Positions 29,217 to 37,049 of a stretch of 64,000 bases of DNA are shown one piece after another. A program made the translations under genes and the position numbers. This DNA is from Brevibacillus gelatini (GTDB lineage: Bacteria; Bacillota; Bacilli; Brevibacillales; Brevibacillaceae). The notes under the pieces are model-generated. The model was not told the DNA's origin, searched no databases, and saw nothing but the letters and a program-made list of their open reading frames with translations. Where the stretch lies: NCBI RefSeq assembly GCF_003710935.1, contig NZ_RHHS01000022.1, forward strand, positions 45,548 through 109,547. The letters are read 5' to 3'. Positions within the stretch are counted from its first letter, which is position 1. Every line of letters starts with the position of its first letter.

Positions 29217-29495
29217 AACCCCACGTCCCCAGCCGTTCTACGAAAGGGACGAGAGGTTTGTTTATCTTCCCGCGGTACCACCCAGATTGGCGAATGCAAA
29301 AGCATTCACCCACTTGAAATCCGTAACGGGGATGAGCCGCCTGCCCTTACACAGCCATGTGCACATGGCCTTCGGGGCAAGTGCTGGGAGGCGAGTTCAG
29401 ATCGTCCCGGGTTGACTTGCACCTGCCGTCAACTCTCTGTATGCGCGGGGCATATTCCTACTATTCCTCTTAAGCGCGTCGAAATTTGCAGTTAT
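29217..29495 (-). promoter_or_regulatory. T-box leader of leuS
   Basis: On the minus strand the leader has a Stem I region with AGAGAGTTGACGG and the T-box sequence GGGTGGTACCGCGGG (29283-29269). An AACCTCTCGTCCC / GGGACG...GGTTTTTC terminator (about 29257-29212) follows and competes with the antiterminator. The Stem I motif GAACTCGCC suggests specifier CUC (29395-29393), a leucine codon. Uncharged tRNA-Leu should stop termination and switch on leuS. Confidence 0.93.
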
Positions 29496-29501
29496 AACGC
29501 C

Positions 29502-29531
29502 ATTATAGTCAATATAAACCAACCGTGTCAA
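29502..29531 (-). promoter_or_regulatory. Sigma-A promoter of leuS
   Basis: Perfect TTGACA (29531-29526) and perfect TATAAT (29507-29502) are separated by 18 nt, just downstream of the yqeM stop codon. This is one of the strongest promoters in the window. Confidence 0.88.
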
Positions 29532-29534
29532 ACC

Positions 29535-30272
29535 CTACGGCTTGCGAGCAGCAAAAAACAGGCGTTCGCTCGTTTCCTTCGGCGGCAAATCCGAATAGTC
29601 TGCCGAAATTGCGATGTCCGTGAATCCCGCGTCTTTCAGCCAACGCATCAGTTGAACCGGCTGGTAGGCTCTCTGCCAATGCTCCTCTTCCAGCCGCTCG
29701 TACAAGCCGTTTGGCTGGCGGACGAAAAAGGTGAGCTGGTGCTCGACTTCCAGGCGCAGCGGATCGCAAAAACATTGCCAAATGTACGAAACCTCATCGT
29801 CTACGTAGGTGAATGTCTCGTCGCCGAAAATATGCAGCATTTTGTACGGGCTGTGCACGTCAAACAAAAAGCTTCCCCCGGGGGCAAGGTGAGCGAAGAC
29901 GCGCCGAAATGTCTCCTGCACGTCCGCTTCTTCCGTCAGGTAGCTGAGGGAGTCGCACAAGGAAATGACCGCGTCCGCCTCCGACAAGGAAAGCTCGCGC
30001 ATATCCTGCTCGACCCATGCCACCTCTACTTGCTCCTGCCGCATTTTGTCGTAGGCAATCGCCAGCATCTCGGCTGACAGATCGACGCCTGTGACGCGAT
30101 AGCCCCGTTTGGCCAGCGGAATCGCAATTGTTCCTGTCCCGCAGCCAAGATCAATGACTCGCTTGGGCGCCTTTCCCTTTTGCCAGGTGCGCTCAACCCA
30201 ATCCAGCCATTGATCGTAGGGGGTGTCTGCCATCAGCCTGTCGTAGACTGCGGCCATGTGCGTGTACGCCAT
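29535..30272 (-). CDS. yqeM: SAM-dependent methyltransferase YqeM
   Basis: This 245-residue class I methyltransferase has the SAM-binding motif VIDLGCGTGTIAIPLAKRG at about 45 and the motif II region (DAVISLCDSLSYL). It is the last gene of the yqeG-to-yqeM operon, and its substrate is not known. The ATG of MAYTHMAAVYDRLM is chosen, with a weak AAGGGT site, because the longer frame runs into rsfS. The order rsfS-yqeM matches B. subtilis yqeL-yqeM. Confidence 0.85.
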   Translation of the reverse strand: MAYTHMAAVYDRLMADTPYDQWLDWVERTWQKGKAPKRVIDLGCGTGTIAIPLAKRGYRVTGVDLSAEMLAIAYDKMRQEQVEVAWVEQDMRELSLSEADAVISLCDSLSYLTEEADVQETFRRVFAHLAPGGSFLFDVHSPYKMLHIFGDETFTYVDDEVSYIWQCFCDPLRLEVEHQLTFFVRQPNGLYERLEEEHWQRAYQPVQLMRWLKDAGFTDIAISADYSDLPPKETSERLFFAARKP

Positions 30273-30277
30273 GTGTC

Positions 30278-30634
30278 TTACCCTTGCGCAGCGAAGGATA
30301 CTTCTTCGGCATCCTTCCACAGGCGCTCCAGGTTGTAAAACTCGCGATCTTCGCGGTGGAAGACGTGCATCACGATGTCGCCCAGGTCGATGAGCACCCA
30401 GCGCCCTTCATCCGCGCCCTCGATGCCGCGGACATCAAAGCCGTTTTTATGGGCCTGATCGCGAATTTCGCGCACGATCGCCTGTACTTGCCGCTCGTTG
30501 TTTCCGTGGCAAATCATGAAGTAGTCCGCAATCACGGAAAGCTTGCTGATGTCCAGCACCTTCAGATTTTCGGCCTTTTTGTCTTCCGCTGCCTTCACTA
30601 CCAGGCGAGCCAACTCTTCTACTGTTTTAACCAT
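30278..30634 (-). CDS. rsfS: Ribosomal silencing factor RsfS
   Basis: This 118-residue protein binds L14 (uL14) on the 50S subunit and blocks subunit joining in slow growth. The family core ADYFMICHGNNERQVQAI and EGADEGRWVLIDLGDIVMHVF is clear. The ATG overlaps the yqeK stop (ATGA) and follows AAGGAGGG by 5 nt. Confidence 0.94.
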   Translation of the reverse strand: MVKTVEELARLVVKAAEDKKAENLKVLDISKLSVIADYFMICHGNNERQVQAIVREIRDQAHKNGFDVRGIEGADEGRWVLIDLGDIVMHVFHREDREFYNLERLWKDAEEVSFAAQG

Positions 30635-31224
30635 CAAAACCCTCCTTCTTTCCCTTTGCGGGATACCAGATCGTTATAGGCGGTAAGCGTCAACGGGTAG
30701 ACCGTCTTCTGCTTTTCTATCAAAAACTGGATCGTGCCGCCCAAAGCAAGGGCCAGGGCTGCATCGAGGTCTTTATCGGCCAGCGCGCGAATTTTCTCCA
30801 CGCCGGGAAAACTGCGGTTCGGTTCAATATAGTCTGCCACACAAACGACTTTTTCTAACAGGGACATCCCGGCTCGCCCTGTCGTATGGTAGCGAACGGC
30901 TTGCAAAATATCCGGGTCCGTCACGCCCAGGTCGTACTGAATGACGATTGCCCCGGCAAAGGCGTGCCACAGCTCTTTTTCCCCTTCCAAAAGCTCTGTC
31001 GGCATATCGTGGCGAACGAGAATTTCGAACATTTTCTCCACGGGCCAGCATTTGCAGTAATCGTGCAAAAGTCCGGCAAGCTCGGCTTTGTCAGGGTCAG
31101 CGCCGTAACGCTCGGCAAGCTCGCGGGCAGACTGGGCGACCCCCAGCGTGTGCTGGTAGCGCTTCTCGTGCATTTGCGCCCGAATGCGTGCAAGCAGTTC
31201 CTCCCGATTAGACAAAAGTTTCAT
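30634..31224 (-). CDS. yqeK: YqeK, HD-domain diadenosine tetraphosphate hydrolase
   Basis: This 196-residue HD-superfamily hydrolase has the paired His/Asp motif (GLLHDYCK) and downstream metal ligands (HAFAGA, VRYHTTG, VADYIEPNR). YqeK enzymes split Ap4A symmetrically to ADP. Its start overlaps the nadD stop region by 17 bp, a tightly coupled arrangement typical of this operon. Confidence 0.9.
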   Translation of the reverse strand: MKLLSNREELLARIRAQMHEKRYQHTLGVAQSARELAERYGADPDKAELAGLLHDYCKCWPVEKMFEILVRHDMPTELLEGEKELWHAFAGAIVIQYDLGVTDPDILQAVRYHTTGRAGMSLLEKVVCVADYIEPNRSFPGVEKIRALADKDLDAALALALGGTIQFLIEKQKTVYPLTLTAYNDLVSRKGKEGGF

Positions 31225-31801
31225 AGATTCGGTTCTCCTTTATATAACGCTCGACAGCATCTGGTACCAGGTAGCGGATGCTTTTGCCCGCCGCCGCCTT
31301 TTCGCGGATTAACGTGGATGAGATGTCCCAGACCGGCATCTCCACGAAGGTGACGTACTCGCATGTCTCCCGCTCCAGCTCCGTCCCCGGTCTTGCCAGA
31401 CCTATAAAGCGTACCATACGGATCAGCTGCGAAAACTGGTACCATTTGGGCAAGATTTTGACCATATCTCCCCCAATGATAAAAGAAAACTGACAATCAG
31501 GAAACTGCTCTGTGAGCTGAACCATCGTATCGTACGTGTATGAGCGGCCTTTTCTGGTCAGCTCGATGTCCGTTACGCGAAACGACTCGTGATCGGCGAT
31601 GGCGAGCTGAACCATTTTCAGGCGGTGGTGCGCCTCTGTCAGCCCTTCCCGGCTCTTGTGCGGCGGAATGTACGTCGGCATAAACCAGACCTCGTCAAGT
31701 CCGGCCTGCTCTCTGGCCTGTTCCGCCGCGAGCAAATGGCCACAATGGATAGGGTCAAACGTGCCGCCCATGATTCCGACTTTTTTGCGTGCGTCCTTCA
31801 T
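31208..31801 (-). CDS. nadD: Nicotinate-nucleotide adenylyltransferase
   Basis: This 197-residue enzyme makes deamido-NAD from NaMN and ATP. The nucleotidyltransferase motifs GGTFDPIHCGHLL (about 12-24) and SSTLIREKAAAG near the C-terminus are intact. It lies between yhbY and yqeK. Confidence 0.95.
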   Translation of the reverse strand: MKDARKKVGIMGGTFDPIHCGHLLAAEQAREQAGLDEVWFMPTYIPPHKSREGLTEAHHRLKMVQLAIADHESFRVTDIELTRKGRSYTYDTMVQLTEQFPDCQFSFIIGGDMVKILPKWYQFSQLIRMVRFIGLARPGTELERETCEYVTFVEMPVWDISSTLIREKAAAGKSIRYLVPDAVERYIKENRIYETFV

Positions 31802-31814
31802 GGCGTTCGATCAC

Positions 31815-32105
31815 TTACGGCAGCTGGATCGTCTTGTGCTCCCGGGACTCTTTGTACAAGACGACCGTATGGCCGATCAGCTGCACCAGCTCGGCCCCCG
31901 CACCTGCTACCAGTTCTTCTGCTACTTCATGCTTGTCGTCGGTGTTGTTTTGCAAAATCGAGACTTTAATCAGCTCGCGCACTTCCAGCGCTTCCTTGAT
32001 CTGGTTAATCATATTTTCGTTAACGCCGCCTTTTCCTACCTGGAAAATCGGCGTGAGATGATGGGCTTCTGCGCGCAAAAAGCGCTTTTGCTTGCCGGTC
32101 AACAT
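31815..32105 (-). CDS. yhbY: CRM-domain RNA-binding protein YhbY/YqeI
   Basis: This 96-residue CRM-domain protein (LTGKQKRFLRAEAHHLTPIFQVGKGG) associates with pre-50S ribosomal particles in characterised homologs. The ATG at 32105 is 7 nt from AGGAGG. An in-frame ATG two codons upstream is too close. It sits between aroE and nadD as in Bacillus. Confidence 0.92.
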   Translation of the reverse strand: MLTGKQKRFLRAEAHHLTPIFQVGKGGVNENMINQIKEALEVRELIKVSILQNNTDDKHEVAEELVAGAGAELVQLIGHTVVLYKESREHKTIQLP

Positions 32106-32142
32106 CGGCATGCCTCCTTTTCATTTCTGCAATCATGATCGA

Positions 32143-32994
32143 TCAGACTGTTTTTGTCAGTTGCTGCAAGACGACCTCGCGCATGACTTCCGTCGGTGCA
32201 GCGATTCCCGTCCACAGCTCAAAAGCAAGCGCGCCCTGGTTTACAAACATGCCGACGCCGGAGTGAACAGTCGCTCCGATTGCCTTCGCTTCCCGGAGCA
32301 GTCTCGTCTCCAGCGGGTTGTAAATCAGGTCGCTGACAACCAGCCCGGAGTGAAGCCAGTCGGCTGGCGCCGGGGTGTCCTGCACGTTAGGCAGCATCCC
32401 GATGGAAGTCGTATTAATCAAAAGCGAAGAGTCTGCAATTGCGTCTTTTTCTTCGCCCTTCTCGACGATTCGCGTCGGAACGATTGTGCCTACATGATCG
32501 GCGAGCACGGCGGCTCTTTCCCGCGAACGATTGATGATGCGGATTTCCTTCACGCCTTTTTCGGCGAGTGTAAACGCAACGGCACGGGCAGCACCGCCCG
32601 CGCCCATCATGGTGACAATTTGCTTGTCCAGCACGATTCCCGTCTCTTCCACAAGGGAGCGGACGTAGCCCATGCCATCTGTATTGTAACCGAACAGCCT
32701 GCCATCCTTGCTCACCACGGTATTGACGGCGCCGATTCGCTTCGCCAGCGGATCAATCTCATCAAGCATCGGCATGATCGCAACCTTGTGCGGGATCGTA
32801 ACGTTAATCCCGCGAAGCCCCAATGCGCGAATCCCCGCTACCGCGTCCTCCAGCGCTTCCGGTTCGACGTCGAAAGCCGAGTAGGCAAAATCGAGCCCGG
32901 TCTCGGCAAAAGCGGCATTGTGCATCATCGGAGACTGCGAATGGGATACCGGATGTCCAAACAGGCCGACCAACTGTGTTTTGCTTGTAATCAT
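32143..32994 (-). CDS. aroE: Shikimate dehydrogenase
   Basis: This 283-residue enzyme reduces 3-dehydroshikimate with NADPH in the aromatic amino acid pathway. The substrate-binding [17 protein letters not shown] motif (about 11-27), catalytic Lys in NVTIPHK and nucleotide-binding [10 protein letters not shown] are present. The start [13 protein letters not shown] is used, with GGAGGAAAAG upstream. It is part of the yqeG-to-yqeM operon. Confidence 0.95.
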   Translation of the reverse strand: MITSKTQLVGLFGHPVSHSQSPMMHNAAFAETGLDFAYSAFDVEPEALEDAVAGIRALGLRGINVTIPHKVAIMPMLDEIDPLAKRIGAVNTVVSKDGRLFGYNTDGMGYVRSLVEETGIVLDKQIVTMMGAGGAARAVAFTLAEKGVKEIRIINRSRERAAVLADHVGTIVPTRIVEKGEEKDAIADSSLLINTTSIGMLPNVQDTPAPADWLHSGLVVSDLIYNPLETRLLREAKAIGATVHSGVGMFVNQGALAFELWTGIAAPTEVMREVVLQQLTKTV

Positions 32995-33077
32995 GGAGCT
33001 TTTCCTCCCCCGTAGCTTCTCTCTACAGCATATGGCGCAAAACAAAGGACGCCATCATGCACGTCGCCCGCAAACGG

Positions 33078-34214
33078 CTAGATCAGTCCTCTGCGCATGC
33101 CTACGCTTACCCCTTTTGGCGCGTGAACGACGACGTTCGCTTCGTACCTGCCTTGAAGTGTCACCCAGCCCAAGCCGGAAATGACAATATCCGTAGAGAA
33201 TTGCGACTGCTTGACCTTGAACGAATGCTTCACAAACGGCGGCAATGCTTTTGCCGCTTCCTCCCCGGTAGGTGGCACGAGCAGTGTGCCGTGATGCTTT
33301 TGCTGCACCTCGTCCGCCTTCTCCAGCTTCGTGCGATGGATGTACAGGTCGTTGTCGACATAGATGACGAACGGCTGTTTCGGCCCGCGCACAAAATCGA
33401 TGCGGGCAAGTCCGCCCAAAAACAGCGATTGTCCGTCCTCAAGCTGGTACACCTTGGAGTTGATCCGGCTCTTCGGAGTAATTTTCCGCAGATCGGCCGG
33501 AGAGATCATATGCCCGATCTGATCGCGGTTAATAATGCCTGGCGTATCATAAATGGAGCGTCCGTCTTCCAGCGGAATTTCAATTTTGTCGAGGGTCGTG
33601 CCAGGAAACGGCGAGGTCGTAATCATCAGCTCTGCCGCTCCGTAGTCGTGCAGGATGCGGTTAATCATCGTCGATTTGCCGACGTTGGTCACGCCGACGA
33701 TGTACACATCGCGTCCTTTGCGCAGTTCGCCGATCCGTTTGAGCAGCTCATCGATATGCTGCCCTTTTTGCGCGCTGATGAGCACGATGTCTTCCGGACG
33801 CAGGCCGCGCTCCTTCGCTTCGTGCTGCATCCAGTTGCGTACACGGTTCAGGTTGATGTTTCGCGGCAAAAGGTCCACCTTGTTGCCGACGAGCAAAATC
33901 GGGTTTTTGCCGACAAAACGCGGCAAGCCTCTGAGCCAGGAGCCCTGGAAGTCGAAAATATCGACGACCATGACGACCAGGGACTCTGTCGAGCCGATGC
34001 CGTCCAAAATTTTCAGGAAGTCGTCGTCGCCCATTGCCACGGGTGCGACTTCATTGTAATGCTTGATGCGATAGCAGCGCTGGCAGATCACCACTTTGCG
34101 GCCCAGCGCCGATTCAGGCGCATAACCGGGCTTTTTCGCATCCTCGGTTTGAATCGCGATGCCACAGCCGGCACAAGTGCCGATTGTTTGTTCCGTCATG
34201 CTTTTCTCTTCCAC
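33078..34214 (-). CDS. yqeH: Circularly permuted ribosome-biogenesis GTPase YqeH
   Basis: This protein of about 378 residues starts with a treble-clef zinc motif (CAGCGI ... CQRC), followed by a permuted G domain in which G4 (NKVDLL) precedes G1 (GVTNVGKST) and G3 (DTPG). YqeH works in 30S subunit assembly. The GTG at 34214 follows AAAGGA at 8 nt. An ATG five codons on (34199) with GGAAGAG is an alternative. Its start overlaps the yqeG stop. Confidence 0.94.
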   Translation of the reverse strand: MEEKSMTEQTIGTCAGCGIAIQTEDAKKPGYAPESALGRKVVICQRCYRIKHYNEVAPVAMGDDDFLKILDGIGSTESLVVMVVDIFDFQGSWLRGLPRFVGKNPILLVGNKVDLLPRNINLNRVRNWMQHEAKERGLRPEDIVLISAQKGQHIDELLKRIGELRKGRDVYIVGVTNVGKSTMINRILHDYGAAELMITTSPFPGTTLDKIEIPLEDGRSIYDTPGIINRDQIGHMISPADLRKITPKSRINSKVYQLEDGQSLFLGGLARIDFVRGPKQPFVIYVDNDLYIHRTKLEKADEVQQKHHGTLLVPPTGEEAAKALPPFVKHSFKVKQSQFSTDIVISGLGWVTLQGRYEANVVVHAPKGVSVGMRRGLI

Positions 34215-34720
34215 GAAACCATTCCTTTCCTTTCCATCCAGCTCAAAGCGACGCGCTCCATCTGACGGTTAAAGCGCGTCCAGAAACCGTCCGTCTGGGC
34301 CACCGGTACGACCAAAATCGTGTGAAACCCCAGCCGATTTCCTCCCAGCACATCGGTAAACAATTGATCGCCGATGACGACTGTTTCCTCAATCGTCACG
34401 TTCATTTGCCGAACCGCTTGCAAAAAAGCGCGGTTTGCAGGCTTTCTCGCCGCACAAATAAAGCCGAGATCAAGCGGCGCGCAGAAGCGCTGGACGCGCT
34501 CCCTGTTGTTGTTGGATACGACCGTGACCTTCATCCCTGCGTCGTGCAGGCGAGCCAGCCAGCTGATTACTTCCGGAGTAGCCTCTGGCCTGTCCCATTC
34601 CACGAGCGTATTGTCCAAATCGGTAATCACGGCGCGAATTTTATTTCGTTTCAATTGATCTATATCAATATGATGGATCGACTCTACGAACTGACTGGGC
34701 ATCAGCTTGCTTAAAAACAC
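34196..34720 (-). CDS. yqeG: YqeG family HAD phosphatase
   Basis: This 174-residue HAD-superfamily protein has motif I DLDNTLVEWD (about 35-44) with both aspartates, motif II (VVSNNN), a lysine motif (ARKPAN) and a motif III-like GDQLFTDVLGG. It is homologous to PGP-type phosphatases, but its physiological substrate is not settled. It begins with GTG 7 nt after GGAGGT and is the first gene of the operon, behind a promoter at 34769-34798. Confidence 0.92.
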   Translation of the reverse strand: MFLSKLMPSQFVESIHHIDIDQLKRNKIRAVITDLDNTLVEWDRPEATPEVISWLARLHDAGMKVTVVSNNNRERVQRFCAPLDLGFICAARKPANRAFLQAVRQMNVTIEETVVIGDQLFTDVLGGNRLGFHTILVVPVAQTDGFWTRFNRQMERVALSWMERKGMVSWKRKA

Positions 34721-34768
34721 GGGGCACCTCCAAATGATGTGCAGCCATCAACCGCGATTTCGGCACTT

Positions 34769-34798
34769 ACTATACCATAATCGACCACTCCGTTGCAA
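34769..34798 (-). promoter_or_regulatory. Sigma-A promoter of the yqeG operon
   Basis: TTGCAA (34798-34793), an 18-nt spacer and TATAGT (34774-34769) lie about 50 bp before the yqeG start. Confidence 0.75.
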
Positions 34799-34855
34799 AA
34801 GAAAAACAGAAGCTGCCGCTTGCCTTGGACATCGGCTTTATGCCATAATGGTAAC

Positions 34856-34884
34856 ACCAAGAAAACTACTTTTGTTTATTTAGT
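34856..34884 (+). promoter_or_regulatory. Operator-like palindrome upstream of tetR
   Basis: ACCAAGAAAAC-N7-GTTTATTTAGT is a 29-bp imperfect palindrome. It lies just downstream of a likely tetR promoter (TTGCCT at about 34820, CATAAT 18 nt on). Its reverse complement matches the site at 35507-35535 at 23 of 29 positions. Confidence 0.65.
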
Positions 34885-34912
34885 TTTTTAGTGGTCAGGC
34901 AAGGGGGCAATT

Positions 34913-35479
34913 GTGATGAAAGACCGGATTATGAGAGGGTTTATCGAGGAGATCAGAGACAAAGGCATGAAGTTTTCCATGGACGACCTGGCTCGCCGAC
35001 TCGGCATCAGCAAGCGGACACTGTATGAACACTTTTCCTCGAAGGTGGAGATTCTCGAAACCATCATCTCCCAAACGTTTGCCGAGGCCGACGAAAAAAC
35101 AAAGCAAATTGTCGAAGACGACAGTCTTTCCCTCCTCGAAAAAATCAAGGGCGTCATGATGATTTTGCCAACACACTACGAATTTTACGACCTGCGCATT
35201 CTCGAACAGATGAAGCGCTACTACCCGGAGCAGTGGGCACTCGTCAACTCCGCGCTCTCGGATGACTGGCTGACGCTACGGGGACTGATCGAGCAAGGCA
35301 TCAAGGAAGGGCTGATCGTCAACATGAATGTCACTTTGATGATGAAGCTGATTGTAGACGCGGTCAACTCGACACTCGACCAGCGCTTCTACATGCAAAA
35401 CCAGATTACGGTATCGGAAGCTTTGGCGGCAATTGTAGACGTCCTTCTGTACGGTCTTGTGCCAGTGGATAAAAGGTGA
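34913..35479 (+). CDS. TetR/AcrR family transcriptional regulator
   Basis: This 188-residue repressor-type protein has an N-terminal helix-turn-helix (FSMDDLARRLGISKRTLYEHFSSK, about 22-45) and a C-terminal ligand-binding domain that I cannot assign. The start is the GTG at 34913 or the ATG at 34916, both within range of AAGGGGG. The MFS pump gene follows 80 bp downstream on the same strand. Matching palindromes precede both genes, so it probably represses itself and the pump. Confidence 0.9.
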   Translation: MMKDRIMRGFIEEIRDKGMKFSMDDLARRLGISKRTLYEHFSSKVEILETIISQTFAEADEKTKQIVEDDSLSLLEKIKGVMMILPTHYEFYDLRILEQMKRYYPEQWALVNSALSDDWLTLRGLIEQGIKEGLIVNMNVTLMMKLIVDAVNSTLDQRFYMQNQITVSEALAAIVDVLLYGLVPVDKR

Positions 35480-35506
35480 CACCTTTTATTCCCTTTTTTT
35501 GCAAAA

Positions 35507-35535
35507 ACCAATAAAACAAAAATAGTTTTTTTAGT
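35507..35535 (+). promoter_or_regulatory. Operator-like palindrome upstream of the MFS gene
   Basis: ACCAATAAAAC-N7-GTTTTTTTAGT has 9 of 11 paired half-site positions. It lies 24 bp before the MFS start and matches the tetR upstream site, which makes it a likely TetR binding site. Confidence 0.65.
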
Positions 35536-35559
35536 TGAAGATGGAATGAGGTGTAAAGG

Positions 35560-36780
35560 ATGTCCTTTTTCACGCAAATGACAAAGCCGCAACGGATCGG
35601 CTTGCTTTTTGTGATCCTGATCTTGTTTATCGACATGCTGCTTTACAGCCTGTTGATCCCGATTGTTCCCTATTTTTCCGAGACGCTCCAGCCTTCCTCG
35701 ACGATGATGGGCGTTCTGTTCAGCAGCTATGCGGTTGCGATGCTGCTCGCCACGCCGATTTTCGGGCCGATCTCTGACCGCTTGGGCAGACGGACGGTAC
35801 TGCTCCTCGGCTTGGTCGGACTTGCGGCTTCGACCCTGCTGTTCGCTTTTTCCGAGACGATGGCCTTGTTGATTACAGCCCGCTTCGTGCAAGGGATTGC
35901 CGCGGCTGCAACCTGGCCGACAGCTCTCGCCCTGCTGGCCGACCTGTTCCCGCAGAAAATGCGCGGAGCAGTCATGGGCACCGCGCTGACCGCTGTCTCT
36001 ACAGGCACCTTGCTCGGCGCGCCAATTGGCGGCTGGCTGTTTGAAATTAGCGATCACCGGACGCCATTTCTGGCCGCTGCTGCCTTTACGGTCCTCAACA
36101 TCGTCCTGGTGTATTTGTTCCTCAAGGAAGAGGGAGCGCGCACAGCGAGCGAAAAGCTATTAGTCGGTAATTTTTTGCGCAATCCGCAAGTCGTGTTCAT
36201 CGCCGGAATCGTTCTGCTCGCGGAAGTGTCGCTCTGCCTGCTGGAGCCGACACTGCCAGTCTTCTTGACGCAAAAGCTCAGCATTACGCCGACCGTGATC
36301 GGACTGTTGTTCGGGGCGATGACGCTCGCGTACGGTTTGATAGCCCCCGTGGCAGGCTCGCTGTCCGGCCGGTTTAACCCGTACACACTGATGTTCGTCG
36401 GGATCGTCGCACTCGCTGTCTTCATGCCTTTCCTGGTCTGGGCCAACTCGCTGTGGCAAGCCGGAATCGCGATGGCACTCGTCGGTGCAAGCATCGGCTT
36501 CACACTGTCCCCCACCCTCCCGACACTCGGGGGAATCATCGACCAGGGAGGAAGCGGTGCTTATGGAACAGCTTACTCTCTGTTCAACATGTTCCACGGA
36601 ATTGGCATGGTCGCAGGGCCGCTGGCTGGCGGAATTTTGACGGATCTCTTGCCTGTGTCCTCTGCCATCCTTGTCGTCGCGGCAGCAGTGCTCGGCTTCG
36701 GCATCCTGCTGTTCATCCAGTTGAAAACGAGCAAGACCGCGCAGTATTCCGCACAAAAAAGCAAGATACACACTTTTTGA
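35560..36780 (+). CDS. MFS multidrug-type efflux transporter
   Basis: This 406-residue protein has about twelve hydrophobic segments, an MFS motif A (GPISDRLGRRTVLL, about 65-78) and a motif C-like region (GTLLGAPIGGWLF). It is a drug/proton antiporter of the DHA1 type, with an unknown substrate. GAGGTG lies about 6 nt before the ATG. It is paired with the TetR gene upstream and ends at a strong terminator. Confidence 0.88.
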   Translation: MSFFTQMTKPQRIGLLFVILILFIDMLLYSLLIPIVPYFSETLQPSSTMMGVLFSSYAVAMLLATPIFGPISDRLGRRTVLLLGLVGLAASTLLFAFSETMALLITARFVQGIAAAATWPTALALLADLFPQKMRGAVMGTALTAVSTGTLLGAPIGGWLFEISDHRTPFLAAAAFTVLNIVLVYLFLKEEGARTASEKLLVGNFLRNPQVVFIAGIVLLAEVSLCLLEPTLPVFLTQKLSITPTVIGLLFGAMTLAYGLIAPVAGSLSGRFNPYTLMFVGIVALAVFMPFLVWANSLWQAGIAMALVGASIGFTLSPTLPTLGGIIDQGGSGAYGTAYSLFNMFHGIGMVAGPLAGGILTDLLPVSSAILVVAAAVLGFGILLFIQLKTSKTAQYSAQKSKIHTF

Positions 36781-36792
36781 TCGTAACCAAAC

Positions 36793-36843
36793 ACCCCCCG
36801 CCTGCCACAGTTTCGTGTGACAGCGGGGGGTTGCCCTTTTTTA
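36793..36843. terminator. Terminator between the MFS gene and the CxxC protein gene
   Basis: CCCCCCGC pairs with GCGGGGGG around a CACAG/CGTGTG inner stem, followed by CCCTTTTTT on the plus strand. Confidence 0.8.
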
Positions 36844-37038
36844 TTCCCTTCTGTTTTGCTGCTGCCTCGTCTCCATCAGCCGCTTGACCCGCTCTGTCGG
36901 CGTCCAGCATTGAAAGCGATAGTCTGGCCGGGTCTCGTAGGTGAGGCGCGAACAGCGATAGGTTACGCCACCAGACGTTTTTTCCACGCGAAAATGAATG
37001 CACGTCGCACAGCAGTGAAACGCATTGTCTGCTTCCAT
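36841..37038 (-). CDS. Small cysteine-rich protein of unknown function
   Basis: This protein of about 65 residues starts MEADNAFHCCATCIHF, with C9, C10 and C13 near the start, two more cysteines later (YRCSRL, FQCWTP) and a basic Arg/Gln-rich C-terminus. The pattern suggests metal binding, perhaps zinc. AGGAGGGG lies upstream of the ATG at 37038. It begins 12 bp after the dinB stop on the same strand, so it is probably co-transcribed. I do not recognise the family. Confidence 0.7.
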   Translation of the reverse strand: MEADNAFHCCATCIHFRVEKTSGGVTYRCSRLTYETRPDYRFQCWTPTERVKRLMETRQQQNRRE

Positions 37039-37049
37039 CCCAGCCCCTC

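Noticed and set aside
26724..30077. A 1117-codon open frame on the plus strand across leuS, its T-box and yqeM
   Set aside because: It is antisense to leuS, the T-box leader and a methyltransferase, has no ribosome site or recognisable domain, and its composition (Arg/Val/His-rich) is typical of a mirror frame of a high-GC gene.
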